Below, piece by piece: positions 27,162 to 35,927 of a DNA stretch of 64,000 bases. The stretch is from NCBI RefSeq assembly GCF_023715225.1, contig NZ_JAMBNS010000007.1, forward strand, positions 1-64,000, read 5' to 3'. The DNA is from Robertmurraya korlensis. Its GTDB lineage: Bacteria; Bacillota; Bacilli; Bacillales; Cytobacillaceae. The notes beneath the pieces are model-generated. The model did no database searches. It was not told where the DNA came from and saw only the letters and a program-made list of their open reading frames with translations. The translations under genes and the position numbers were made by a program. The first letter of the stretch is position 1; the number at the start of each line of letters is the position of its first letter.

Positions 27162-27875
27162 ATGACTGTAGGCTATACTTTGAACATTATTGCCTTCATC
27201 TTAAATGTTATAGCTTGGGTGAGTATAGGATTAATCTCTTTTCACATCTATAAGAAAAAGGCTAGTAAACTAAAAATATGGAAAGTTATCGTCGTTTTAT
27301 TCATAGGTATTTTTTCATTTAATATAAATTGGTCCATGTTTGATACAGTAGTGATGCTTCCGATATTACCCCTTGGTGTTTGGATATTATATTTTGTGTT
27401 CAAGCAAAAAGAAGGAAGATGGGAGAGATACCGATTATATGCTTGGTTAGGTTTTGGGGCAAATGTTGTTTTCATAGCAACGACATTACTTGCTGTCCCG
27501 TTGCAGTCTGCATTTTATCCTGAAAGGGAAGCAACTACCTATCTATCGAATCTCGAGTATGCTTCGCTGATTCCCATTCACCCTTCTGCTACAGAGCAAA
27601 AGATAAATAAAGTCGCCTTAGAGAATCAACTTCCCAATATGACAGTGGAAATGATCTATATTCAAGATTGGTATGAAGAGACCTATATGGAAATGGAATC
27701 TAATGAAAGAAATGAACGATTCCCTTATCAGCTTACAGGGGTGACCTCAAAGTGGGGCAGTGGGAAAAAACCAGTGACCTATATTGAAAGTGATGGAAAA
27801 GGGCTATTGATAAAAACGGTGGAGAAGGATGTTTATTTTAGAGCGGCCAAATCGTTCCTTGAGGAGGTCAAGTGA
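27162..27875 (+). CDS. Membrane protein of unknown function
   Basis: 237 residues: three N-terminal membrane helices (about 5-30, 42-65, 66-84) and a fourth at 100-118, then a soluble part (about 120-237) with IPIHPSATEQKINKVALENQ, probably outside the cell. An ACGGGGGTGGG site precedes the ATG. It overlaps or touches the next gene, and the M48/YgjP-type gene follows, so the three are likely one transcript. I do not recognise a family. Confidence 0.7.
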   Translation: MTVGYTLNIIAFILNVIAWVSIGLISFHIYKKKASKLKIWKVIVVLFIGIFSFNINWSMFDTVVMLPILPLGVWILYFVFKQKEGRWERYRLYAWLGFGANVVFIATTLLAVPLQSAFYPEREATTYLSNLEYASLIPIHPSATEQKINKVALENQLPNMTVEMIYIQDWYEETYMEMESNERNERFPYQLTGVTSKWGSGKKPVTYIESDGKGLLIKTVEKDVYFRAAKSFLEEVK

Positions 27876-27877
27876 TA

Positions 27878-28627
27878 ATGAAAAAGAAGTGTATGTGGCT
27901 GCTTGTCGTTTTAAGTGTAGTTTCACTGACAACCTTTTTGGTCTATTGGTACTTTTTTTGGCCTCCTAAACCATTTCCCTCTAATGAAGAAATCGTTCGG
28001 GAGGTTAATAGAACCTATGAGGAAGCAGGAGCAAAGGATATTCTAGATACTTTATTTGTTGACACACATCATGTGGTTGTACCGTACATTTCTACAAATG
28101 AGGATTATGGACTAAGCTACTGGGGCTGGAGGAATCATAAATGGCAAGTCTTAACGATTGATACAAAGGGTGAACCGAAAGTATGGAAGGTAAACGGAAA
28201 TGATCCTTCTTCGTTCGTTATCGTTTGGAATGTGGACCCAAACGATCAGCTGCAAGAAATTCAATATTACTTAATAAGGAATAGAAACTATGGGATGACC
28301 AATGGAGCGGAGTATTATTTTCCAAAAGTCCAAATGAAAAAGGAAATTTCATTAAGAGAAAAATCTTACGGAATATTGCAACTACCAAAGAATTGGGTTC
28401 ATGTTTTAAATTCAGTATTAATAGAAGAAAGAGTAGGGCAACCAAGTTTATTCTTACATGATATTTTTCCTTTGCAAAATGCATATTTTGGTTGGATCCC
28501 TTATAACGAATCAGGAAAAGAAGTATTTCCAGAACAAACAGTGAATGGAAGTACGTATGTGGTAGGTGATATTTATCAGGAGCATATGTTGATAATGAAT
28601 AAAGTAGATCTAGAAATTCCGAAATGA
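27878..28627 (+). CDS. Membrane-anchored protein of unknown function
   Basis: 249 residues: an N-terminal signal anchor (about 5-27, MWLLVVLSVVSLTTFLVYWYF) followed by a Trp-rich extracellular domain with YGLSYWGWRNHKWQVL, which suggests beta strands. ATG 27878 is ten bases after GAGGAGG; the GTG at 27872 overlaps the previous stop. It is coupled to the four-helix protein before it. No known domain is recognised by eye. Confidence 0.7.
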   Translation: MKKKCMWLLVVLSVVSLTTFLVYWYFFWPPKPFPSNEEIVREVNRTYEEAGAKDILDTLFVDTHHVVVPYISTNEDYGLSYWGWRNHKWQVLTIDTKGEPKVWKVNGNDPSSFVIVWNVDPNDQLQEIQYYLIRNRNYGMTNGAEYYFPKVQMKKEISLREKSYGILQLPKNWVHVLNSVLIEERVGQPSLFLHDIFPLQNAYFGWIPYNESGKEVFPEQTVNGSTYVVGDIYQEHMLIMNKVDLEIPK

Positions 28628-28674
28628 TCATCATAAAATGAAGGGGATAGCATTTCGTAGATAAAGGTGATGAC

Positions 28675-29382
28675 ATGATACACAACTATTCAGGTGAAAC
28701 GATCAGTTACAATATAAACTACAAAAAACGCAAATCTATAGGGATTTCTATAGATCTTTATGGAAATATTGAAGTCCAGGCTCCTAAAGGAACACCCAAT
28801 GATTACGTGCTTTCATTTATCGAAGAAAAATGGGACTGGATTCAAGAGAAGTCTAAGGAAATGAAGGCGAGAGCGCTTGGTCCACAGGAAAAGATGTATG
28901 ACCATGGAGAAAGTTTTCTTTATTTAGGGAATACCTATCCAATCCAAATCTTTCATGACGCCAATCTTACGCAGAATCAAGTGAAGTTTGAAGATAATAA
29001 ACTGCATATCTATGTAAAAGAGTTAGAGGAGGAAAAAATTAGACAGGCTTTGAAGCGTTTCTACTATCAGCAATGTAAGACATTAGTAGAGAAGAGCATC
29101 AAGTCATATCAAAGCAACTTTAAAATCAAGCCAAAGGCGGTTCGTATTAATGACAGCAATCGTACGTGGGGAACTTGTGATTCCAATCAGCAGTTAACTT
29201 TTAACTGGAAGCTTGCGATGGCACCCCAAAGGGTAATTGATTATGTGGTTGTGCACGAAATGTGCCATATGTTGCATTTAAATCATGATCGTTCTTTTTG
29301 GAGATTGGTTGGGAAAATGATGCCTGATTATAAGGAACAAGAAAATTGGCTATCTTTTTCGAGTTGGAAAATGACTGTGTAG
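28675..29382 (+). CDS. YgjP/WLM-type zinc metallopeptidase-like protein (DUF45)
   Basis: 235-residue soluble protein. The metal site is VHEMCHMLHLNHDRSFW: H194, E195, H198 and H204, the HExxH pattern of the YgjP family. NRTWGTCDSNQQLTFNWKLAMAP upstream is also diagnostic. Family members are described both as SprT-like proteases and, in one report, as a UTP pyrophosphatase; activity here is open. An AAAGGTGAT site precedes the ATG. It is 47 bases after the anchored protein and probably in its operon. Confidence 0.87.
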   Translation: MIHNYSGETISYNINYKKRKSIGISIDLYGNIEVQAPKGTPNDYVLSFIEEKWDWIQEKSKEMKARALGPQEKMYDHGESFLYLGNTYPIQIFHDANLTQNQVKFEDNKLHIYVKELEEEKIRQALKRFYYQQCKTLVEKSIKSYQSNFKIKPKAVRINDSNRTWGTCDSNQQLTFNWKLAMAPQRVIDYVVVHEMCHMLHLNHDRSFWRLVGKMMPDYKEQENWLSFSSWKMTV

Positions 29383-29389
29383 TAAGTTG

Positions 29390-29421
29390 AAAGTCTTCGT
29401 TTATGAAGGCTCTTTTTTTTT
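29390..29421 (+). terminator. Terminator after the YgjP-type gene
   Basis: AGTCTTC pairs with GAAGGCT (one G-T), followed by a CTTTTTTTTT tract. Confidence 0.8.
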
Positions 29422-29480
29422 GTCACCAATTGGTTAATTTTACAATTTGTATTGTTATATCTATCCACCAATATTGCGAG

Positions 29481-29486
29481 TATAAT
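29481..29486 (+). promoter_or_regulatory. -10 element ahead of the c-di-GMP riboswitch
   Basis: A consensus TATAAT lies 19 bases before the aptamer. No good -35 is seen at 16-18 bases upstream. Confidence 0.4.
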
Positions 29487-29504
29487 AGTACTAAAGTAGT
29501 AATT

Positions 29505-29594
29505 ATTCCAATTACGAAAAGGCAAATCTACTGAAAGGTAGAGACGCAAAACCATGGGTCTAAGGTGAAAGCTAAGATTGCCAGGTTATCGAAT
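29505..29594 (+). ncRNA. Cyclic di-GMP-I (GEMM-I) riboswitch
   Basis: The leader shows the class I c-di-GMP aptamer. AGGCAAA is followed by a hairpin with a GAAA tetraloop (CTACT-GAAA-GGTAG, 29527-29540). Next come the invariant GACGCAAA (29542-29549), a GGGTCTAA segment and the closing TTGCCAGGTTATCG. GGCAA (29521-29525) can pair with TTGCC (29579-29583), and ATTC (29505-29508) with GAAT (29591-29594), to close the element. Downstream, TTCACG and CGTGAA (about 29611-29638) can form a hairpin next to the GGAGG of the cyclase gene, so control is probably at translation. On or off polarity cannot be told by eye. Confidence 0.88.
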
Positions 29595-29654
29595 ACAGCC
29601 AGAGATGGCTTTCACGAAGTGCTAGAATGCTACGTGAAATTGGAGGAAGAACCA

Positions 29655-30731
29655 ATGAATAGAGAAGAGATGTTTGATAAAAGGCTACTTATTCGTGATA
29701 TATTGAATACCCTATGGGTTATTATTGGACTGTATTTGTTAGGGACAGGAATACACTTTTTTCTTACTACGTATGATAAGTGGTTATTTTTTTTAGAAGT
29801 GATTTTATTTCCATTTTTTAAGTTTATTACTGTCATGCTATGTGCAGAGTTGTATATGCATAAGCTCCGGAAACATCAGGAGTACTTTATTATGATTGTA
29901 ATTACCCTTTTTATTAGCATTATCATTGTTAGTATTTACGATAAAGTAATTTTGATGGTTTTACTCATTACTCCTGTTCTGGTCTCATTGTTTTTCTACA
30001 ATAAAAGAATCATTCGATTTTCTGTGTTTATATCAATTCTCACTTTTTTAGTCATTTATTTTTTCTATGAACCGATACATGCTTATATGGATACTGCAGA
30101 TTTGATTATTATCATATTAATATTATTGGGGATTTCACTACTTATTAATAGCCTGATGAAACATAGTGATCAAGTAATGAAAGAATTGTTAAAAACAACA
30201 AAAGAAAAAAATGATCTGTTCTCCAAAAACATTCAAATGGAAAGGCTTACCCGGTTAGATCCTGTTACGGAATTATATAATCACAGGTCTTTTCACGAAC
30301 AGTTGGATTCGATTGTAGGTTTGCGTTCACCAGAGGAGTTAACCGTGCATGTAGCGGTCCTTGACATTGATAATTTCAAACAAATTAATGATACGTTTGG
30401 TCATAGAGCAGGAGACAGTGTAATTATGGAAGTCGCCCGGCAAATTAAATTTTACTCTGTTGGAGATGACTTTCCTTCTCGGTATGGAGGAGAGGAATTT
30501 GGATTGATCTCTATGGGAACGTCGGAAGAGGATTTTATTAAACGTGTGGAAAACATTCGGGAAAGTATTGCAAACACTAGTTTTCCTAAGCTCAAAGGGC
30601 GTCACGTAACAATCAGTATTGGTGTACAAAAACTGTTGCCTGGAATGAACAAGGAAGATCTGTTTAAAGGAGCAGATACTGCACTCTATACTGCAAAGAG
30701 AACTGGGAAAAATAAAACGGTCATTAATTAG
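29655..30731 (+). CDS. Membrane diguanylate cyclase (GGDEF domain)
   Basis: 358 residues: about six membrane helices (residues 15-175), a short coiled linker, and a GGDEF domain (about 195-355) that makes c-di-GMP from two GTP. The active site is RYGGEEF (278-282). The DIDNFKQINDTFGHRAGD metal and substrate segment and the ITISIG-type strand are present. At the inhibitory I-site (RxxD five residues before GGEEF) the sequence is VGDD, so the Arg is missing. The ATG at 29655 has GGAGG eight bases upstream; longer readings run back into the riboswitch. Expression is thus controlled by the product of the enzyme, or by its pool, through the leader. Confidence 0.92.
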   Translation: MNREEMFDKRLLIRDILNTLWVIIGLYLLGTGIHFFLTTYDKWLFFLEVILFPFFKFITVMLCAELYMHKLRKHQEYFIMIVITLFISIIIVSIYDKVILMVLLITPVLVSLFFYNKRIIRFSVFISILTFLVIYFFYEPIHAYMDTADLIIIILILLGISLLINSLMKHSDQVMKELLKTTKEKNDLFSKNIQMERLTRLDPVTELYNHRSFHEQLDSIVGLRSPEELTVHVAVLDIDNFKQINDTFGHRAGDSVIMEVARQIKFYSVGDDFPSRYGGEEFGLISMGTSEEDFIKRVENIRESIANTSFPKLKGRHVTISIGVQKLLPGMNKEDLFKGADTALYTAKRTGKNKTVIN

Positions 30732-30740
30732 GTCAAGATA

Positions 30741-30775
30741 AAGGAGCAATGGGGATTTAACCATTGTCCTTTTTT
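30741..30775 (+). terminator. Terminator after the diguanylate cyclase
   Basis: AAGGA-G-CAATGG pairs with CCATTG-TCCTT, followed by TTTTT. Confidence 0.85.
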
Positions 30776-30809
30776 GCGGGAAAATTGAAGAAATTTGACT
30801 CCATATCGT

Positions 30810-30818
30810 TGTTATAAT
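30810..30818 (+). promoter_or_regulatory. Extended -10 promoter element
   Basis: TGTTATAAT, an exact extended -10, 46 bases before the membrane protein gene. No consensus -35 is present. Confidence 0.45.
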
Positions 30819-30863
30819 CGTAGGTAATAAATAGTAGTTTTTTATGTAATGGGGGCGGGATAA

Positions 30864-31430
30864 ATGGGCTATAAAGAAATAAGAAAGATGAGAGGTAATC
30901 AGCTTCTTGTAACCAATGTGATTATATTTTTAGGTGTACTATTATTTTTTACTGTAGCTAAGATCACCATAATATCAATCTCTCAATATTTCGTGTTTTT
31001 GGGCATCCTTTTGGCACTTCGAGGGATTATAGGGCTTGTAAAAGGAGAAACGACAAAGTCAGTGATACCGATTTTCGAGAAGATAGCAGTCTATGAAAAG
31101 GGAAAAATGGGAAGTGAATGGTACAAAGAAAGGAAAACAAATTTTATTGGAAATATCATCATGGGTGGCTTTATGTTTCTGCAAGCTTACTGGAATCATA
31201 GTTTATCTGAGCAACCCTTTGAACTGGATGTCATCTTTATGATTACACTTTTACTTTTCATTTTATTAGTAATTAATATCGCATCTGTCATTCGATTTCG
31301 GAAAATCGACCGTTCAATAAATAGTAGTGAATTAAAAGGCTATACTCGAAAAACAAACCTAATTGGAGCAGTAGTAGGTATTATTTTTGGTGTAATTATC
31401 GCTGCAGTCACAATTTTTCTTATTGTCTAA
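30864..31430 (+). CDS. Membrane protein of unknown function
   Basis: 188 residues with four or five hydrophobic helices (about 15-35, 38-57, 92-110, 120-142 and 163-187) and a charged loop, KGETTKSVIPIFEKIAVYEKG, between the first and second pairs. A GGGGGCGGG site precedes the ATG. The gene is monocistronic between terminators. I do not recognise a family. Confidence 0.65.
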   Translation: MGYKEIRKMRGNQLLVTNVIIFLGVLLFFTVAKITIISISQYFVFLGILLALRGIIGLVKGETTKSVIPIFEKIAVYEKGKMGSEWYKERKTNFIGNIIMGGFMFLQAYWNHSLSEQPFELDVIFMITLLLFILLVINIASVIRFRKIDRSINSSELKGYTRKTNLIGAVVGIIFGVIIAAVTIFLIV

Positions 31431-31439
31431 TAAGGATAA

Positions 31440-31476
31440 CTAGTAGGCAAAGAAGGCCCCTTGCCTACTAGCAATT
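31440..31476. terminator. Bidirectional terminator
   Basis: CTAGTAGGCAA pairs perfectly with TTGCCTACTAG (11 bp), then CAATTTT; between convergent genes. Confidence 0.8.
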
Positions 31477-33063
31477 TTACGTTTGAATTACCTTCCAATT
31501 ATCATTCACTATAGCTGTAATGGTTCCATACTTAGAAAAATAATTAGCAAGCAGTTCAGTCATGTCAATTTGAATTTCTCTGATGACTTTTTTTCCTTTA
31601 TACATAGAATAATTCCCACCACCGGTAGCTCGGTAATTATTCATGACTACGTGATACATTTGCTTCCGATCCAAAGGTTCACCATTCTTCATTAAAGAAA
31701 CAATTCGTTCACCTACTGGTTTTCCAACGTCAATCGTGTATTGAATTCCTTCCCACATATCGTAATTATAATGTTGAGGCTTAGGATCAATGAATTGGGG
31801 ATTCACTTCTATTTCTCCCTGTTCATTCACGATAAAATAGGTAGCACTTTTTTCTAAACCGTCCTTAATATCCTGGCCCGTTAACTCTAATACCGTCAAC
31901 GTATTGGGATAAATATAATTTGAAACAATATCCCTCATCGTTACGTTCGTTGGAAGGCCAATGGCATGATTGCTGAACAGAGCGGTGTTGGATATATCAG
32001 CGTTACTTGCTTCCATTTGTACATGGTTGATAAATTCTATAAAAGGGTGTTCTTTAATACGCGCAAGAAAGGGATCTTTTATGATCATATCGCCTTGAAT
32101 ACGTCCGATCGGTTGATCGAGCCATTTTTGCGTTTTTTCTTCGTAAGGCAGAATCAATCGTACTATTTCCTCATCTTCTTTCCACTCTTTAACTGGAACA
32201 AGAGAGGCTTTTTTCGAAAGACACTTCCATTTATGATCACGATCCATGGTGAACTCTATATCAACCTGCCCTATATAAGCTCCGCTATTTCCAGGTTGAA
32301 CAATCGTAACACCGTTTAGCTCATCGGCCAATAAGCGGTGCTGATGTCCCGTTAATAACACATCAATGCCTTCGACTTCTTGGCATAGTTGATAGGCTTG
32401 ATTTTCACCGGTAATTGCTTCGGTTGGCTCTCCTGTTTTGAGGTTTCTTTCAAAACCACCATGATAGGAAACAACGAAAAGATCAGGTTGTTCGTTTTCC
32501 TTGATATGAGGAATCCACTTTTTAGCGCTTTTTACAGCATCCTCAAATTCTAACCCTTCTATATGTTCTGCTTTCTCCCAGTTCGGGATATAAGGTGTTG
32601 TTAATCCTAAAATGGCCACCTTTATGCCTTCTGGGAAGGTTTTTATCGTGTAGGGCTTTCCAAAGTAAGGTTCTTTTGTCTGTTTATTAAGTATATTGGC
32701 AGATAAAAAGGGAAATTGAGCTTCAGAGATGCCTTGTTCTAAAGTAGGAAGGCCATAGTTAAACTCGTGGTTTCCAATAATAGCTGCATCATAATGTAGT
32801 TTGTTAAAAGTTAGTATTACAGGATTGGGTAAATGACTTTGCTTTTTTGCAAAGTGATAGGTTAGTGGTGTGCCTTGAATACTATCGCCATTATCAATGA
32901 GAAGGAGGTTCTCTTCTGTTCTACGAAGGTGTGGGATATAGGTAGCGATTTTGGCTAAACCAATGGATTCGTATGTATTGGTTCCATATAAAATAGGGAA
33001 GATCTGTCCGTGGATGTCACTGGTTTCTACTATCGTTAGTTTTGCGCATTTGTGATGGTTCAT
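31477..33063 (-). CDS. Metallophosphatase / 5'-nucleotidase family enzyme (YunD-like)
   Basis: Cytoplasmic enzyme of 528 residues, without signal peptide. The calcineurin-type domain (about 7-275) has ETSDIHG, DNGDSIQG, IGNHEFN, SYHGG and TGHQHR metal motifs; the C-terminal 5'-nucleotidase domain (about 320-500) has the substrate loop with NNYRATGGGNY. Family members remove phosphate from nucleotides or 2',3'-cyclic nucleotides; which substrate is not clear. AGGGGGAG precedes the ATG. A TATAAT lies on the minus strand at 33093-33098, giving it its own promoter apart from the gnt operon. Confidence 0.85.
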   Translation of the reverse strand: MNHHKCAKLTIVETSDIHGQIFPILYGTNTYESIGLAKIATYIPHLRRTEENLLLIDNGDSIQGTPLTYHFAKKQSHLPNPVILTFNKLHYDAAIIGNHEFNYGLPTLEQGISEAQFPFLSANILNKQTKEPYFGKPYTIKTFPEGIKVAILGLTTPYIPNWEKAEHIEGLEFEDAVKSAKKWIPHIKENEQPDLFVVSYHGGFERNLKTGEPTEAITGENQAYQLCQEVEGIDVLLTGHQHRLLADELNGVTIVQPGNSGAYIGQVDIEFTMDRDHKWKCLSKKASLVPVKEWKEDEEIVRLILPYEEKTQKWLDQPIGRIQGDMIIKDPFLARIKEHPFIEFINHVQMEASNADISNTALFSNHAIGLPTNVTMRDIVSNYIYPNTLTVLELTGQDIKDGLEKSATYFIVNEQGEIEVNPQFIDPKPQHYNYDMWEGIQYTIDVGKPVGERIVSLMKNGEPLDRKQMYHVVMNNYRATGGGNYSMYKGKKVIREIQIDMTELLANYFSKYGTITAIVNDNWKVIQT

Positions 33064-33100
33064 TGCGTCTCCCCCTTACCCTACATGGTGTCATTATACA

Positions 33101-33133
33101 GAAAAAGGTGCATGACCACAAAGGGCCAGCACC
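33101..33133 (-). terminator. Terminator of the gnt operon
   Basis: Read leftward, GGTGC-TGGCC pairs with GGTCA-TGCACC (one wobble, one bulge), followed by TTTTTC. Confidence 0.65.
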
Positions 33134-33140
33134 AAAACTA

Positions 33141-34544
33141 TTATTGCCATTCAGTATGAAAAATTCCATCACGATCATTTCGCTCATACGTATGTGCTCC
33201 AAAATAATCACGTTGAGCTTGTAAGAGATTCGCATGTGATTGACCCGTACGATAGCTATCGTAGTAGGTGAGGGAAGCACTTAAACAAGGGAAGGAGATT
33301 CCTGATTGAATTCCCTCACAGACGATATTTCTTAATCCTTGTTGGTATTTCTTCACTTTTTCAGCGAAGAAAGGCGCAACAAGCAAGTTAGATAGATGTG
33401 GATTCTCTTTATACGCTTCGCTAATGACATTGAGGAACTCTGCTCGAATGATACAGCCACCACGGAAAATGAGTGCAATATCTTCTAATGGGAGGTTCCA
33501 ATCATAGAGCTCTGAAGTAGCTTTATATTGGTTAAAGCCTTGAGCATATGCACAAATCTTCCCCATATATAAGGCTTGTCGGACGTATTCAATGTATATT
33601 TCTTTGTTCCGTTTTGAGAGAAGGGGAGATGGTCCTTCTAACATTTCTTCAGCGGCCAATCGTTCTTCTTTTAACGAAGAGACATAACGAGCAAACAATG
33701 ATTCGGTAATGATGGAGGTAGCAATTCCATTGTCAATCGCTTGAATACTCGTCCATTTACCTGTTCCTTTTTGACCGACCTTATCTAGAATCACATCGAT
33801 AAGAGGGAGCCCAGTTAGATCGTCTCTTTTTCTTAAAATCTCAGTTGTAATTTCGATTAAGTAACTCTTCAATTCCCCTTGATTCCACGTTTCAAAGATA
33901 TCGGCAATCTCATCTACAGATAAAAGCAGCGTATCCCTTAAAAACCCATAAGCTTCAGTAATGAGTTGCATATCGGCATACTCAATTCCGTTATGAACCA
34001 TTTTTACAAAATGACCAGAACCCTTTGGTCCAATATATACACAGCAAGGTGTTCCATCTACCTGTGCAGCAATTTTTGTTAAGATAGGGGCGACCTTATC
34101 ATATACTTCCTGGTCTCCACCTGGCATGATAGAGGGGCCAGTTAAAGCCCCAACTTCTCCACCAGAAATTCCAATGCCGAGGTACCCAATCCCTCTTGCT
34201 TTTAGGTCATGATATCTGCGCTCGGTATCTTCGTAGTGAGAATTTCCACCATCCATGATGATATCGCCTTCCTCAAGATAAGGAAGCAAAACTTGAATTA
34301 CAGAATCAATCGGAGCACCTGCAGTGACCATAAGAATGATTTTTCTAGGCGTTTCTAACGATTGAACAAAATTTTCAATCTCATAGAAAGGGTGGATAGA
34401 CTGACCATCTAGTTTTTGAATAAGCTGATCAGTTAAGTCCCTTGTGTAATTGTAGACGCTTACTTTTTCACCGTTATTAGCCATGTTTAAGGCAATATTA
34501 CTTCCCATGACCCCTAAACCAATGACTCCAATGGTATTGTACAT
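33141..34544 (-). CDS. gntZ: 6-phosphogluconate dehydrogenase, decarboxylating (GntZ type)
   Basis: 467 residues, full length. Oxidises 6-phosphogluconate to ribulose 5-phosphate, CO2 and NAD(P)H. NAD(P) site GLGVMGSNIALNMAN, substrate site GGNSHYEDTERR, signature IGISGGEVGALTGPSIMPGG, catalytic K and E in KMVHNGIEYADMQLI. The dinucleotide loop ends YNYTRD, so an Arg that could accept the NADP phosphate is present. Fourth and last gene of gntRKPZ, 16 bases after gntP. It feeds the pentose phosphate pathway with the product of GntK. Confidence 0.95.
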   Translation of the reverse strand: MYNTIGVIGLGVMGSNIALNMANNGEKVSVYNYTRDLTDQLIQKLDGQSIHPFYEIENFVQSLETPRKIILMVTAGAPIDSVIQVLLPYLEEGDIIMDGGNSHYEDTERRYHDLKARGIGYLGIGISGGEVGALTGPSIMPGGDQEVYDKVAPILTKIAAQVDGTPCCVYIGPKGSGHFVKMVHNGIEYADMQLITEAYGFLRDTLLLSVDEIADIFETWNQGELKSYLIEITTEILRKRDDLTGLPLIDVILDKVGQKGTGKWTSIQAIDNGIATSIITESLFARYVSSLKEERLAAEEMLEGPSPLLSKRNKEIYIEYVRQALYMGKICAYAQGFNQYKATSELYDWNLPLEDIALIFRGGCIIRAEFLNVISEAYKENPHLSNLLVAPFFAEKVKKYQQGLRNIVCEGIQSGISFPCLSASLTYYDSYRTGQSHANLLQAQRDYFGAHTYERNDRDGIFHTEWQ

Positions 34545-34560
34545 CTATTTTCGACTCCTT

Positions 34561-35907
34561 TTATACAAACAAGCTTAGTAAAAGAATAAATCCTAATCCA
34601 GCTACAGAAATAATCGTTTCTAGCAATGTCCATGTAGCAAATGTTTCTTTCATGCTTAAACCAAAATACTCTTTAAACATCCAAAAGCCCGCATCGTTTA
34701 CGTGAGAAGCAATTAAGCTACCAGCTCCTGTTGCTAGTACTACTAGAGCAAGGTTTACATCTGTTTGACCTAGCATCGGAATAACCAAACCAGCTGTTGT
34801 TAAGGCAGCCACAGTAGCAGATCCTAGTGAAATACGTAGAATCGCTGCAATGATCCATGCTAGTAAAATCGGTGATAAAGAAGTGCCCTTGAATAATTCA
34901 GCTACATAGTCACCAACGCCACCGTTGATTAATACTTGCTTGAAGGCACCGCCTCCACCAATGATTAATAGCATCATTCCAATATGAGAGATAGCTGTTG
35001 TACAAGATTCCATTACACTTTTGATTGGAATTTTTCTTGCTAATCCCATCGTGTAAACGGCAACTAATAAGGAAATCAACATCGAAGTTCCAGCATTACC
35101 GATAAAGCGGATCATTGCTAGGAAACTATTATCTTCAAAGCCTAATGTTTTTTGAAGCAAAGTGATAATTGTAGCAATAGACATTAAAATAACTGGAAGT
35201 AAAGCGGTAAATACACTAATCCCAAAACCAGGTGTGTCCTCAAGTTTAAATGTTTTTTGTTCTCCTAATGAAGCGATATTACCTGTTTTTGTAAATGAGG
35301 CTGGAACTAACTTCTTTGCAATCTTTGTAAAGACAGGTCCAGCTAAGATAACGGTTGGAATAGCAATAATGAAACCATAAAGTAACACTTCACCAATGTT
35401 TGCACCATACTCACCAGCAATAACGGTTGGTCCTGGATGTGGTGGTAAGAACCCGTGTGTGACAGATAAAGCAGCTGTCATTGGAATACCAAGATACAAA
35501 ATAGAGATCTTTAATTGTCTTGAAATCGCAAATACAATCGGAATTAATAAAACTAATCCTACTTCAAAGAATAAAGCGACACCGATAATGAATGAAGCGG
35601 CTACAACAGCCCATTGAATATTTTTCTCACCAAATTTGTTTACTAGGGTCATCGCAATTCTTTGTGCGCCACCAGAGTCTGCAATCAATTTACCCAGCAT
35701 GGCACCTAGTCCAAAGATCAATGCTAAGTGACCGAGCGTACCACCTAAACCTGCTTCAATCGTTGTAACGATTTCATCTAATGGCATACCAAGTGCTAAA
35801 GCCACCCCGAAAGAAACGATAATTAATGAAATAAATGTGTTTAATTTTAACCCCATGATCAAAATGAGCAAAGCGATAATTCCTACTCCGACGATAACTA
35901 ATGGCAT
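34561..35907 (-). CDS. gntP: Gluconate permease
   Basis: GntP-family H+/gluconate symporter of 448 residues with 12-14 membrane helices. Diagnostic parts are the GLGGTLGHLALIFGLGAMLGKLIADSG segment, HGFLPPHPGPTVIA in the middle and GAGSLIASHVNDAGFWMFKEYFGLS near the end. AGGGGGA precedes the ATG. It lies between gntK and gntZ, as in B. subtilis. Confidence 0.95.
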   Translation of the reverse strand: MPLVIVGVGIIALLILIMGLKLNTFISLIIVSFGVALALGMPLDEIVTTIEAGLGGTLGHLALIFGLGAMLGKLIADSGGAQRIAMTLVNKFGEKNIQWAVVAASFIIGVALFFEVGLVLLIPIVFAISRQLKISILYLGIPMTAALSVTHGFLPPHPGPTVIAGEYGANIGEVLLYGFIIAIPTVILAGPVFTKIAKKLVPASFTKTGNIASLGEQKTFKLEDTPGFGISVFTALLPVILMSIATIITLLQKTLGFEDNSFLAMIRFIGNAGTSMLISLLVAVYTMGLARKIPIKSVMESCTTAISHIGMMLLIIGGGGAFKQVLINGGVGDYVAELFKGTSLSPILLAWIIAAILRISLGSATVAALTTAGLVIPMLGQTDVNLALVVLATGAGSLIASHVNDAGFWMFKEYFGLSMKETFATWTLLETIISVAGLGFILLLSLFV

Positions 35908-35927
35908 CGTAGCTTCCCCCTAAATAT

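Noticed and set aside
29565-29654. N-terminal extension of the diguanylate cyclase
   Set aside because: These codons are the c-di-GMP aptamer and leader; ATG 29655 has a proper GGAGG.
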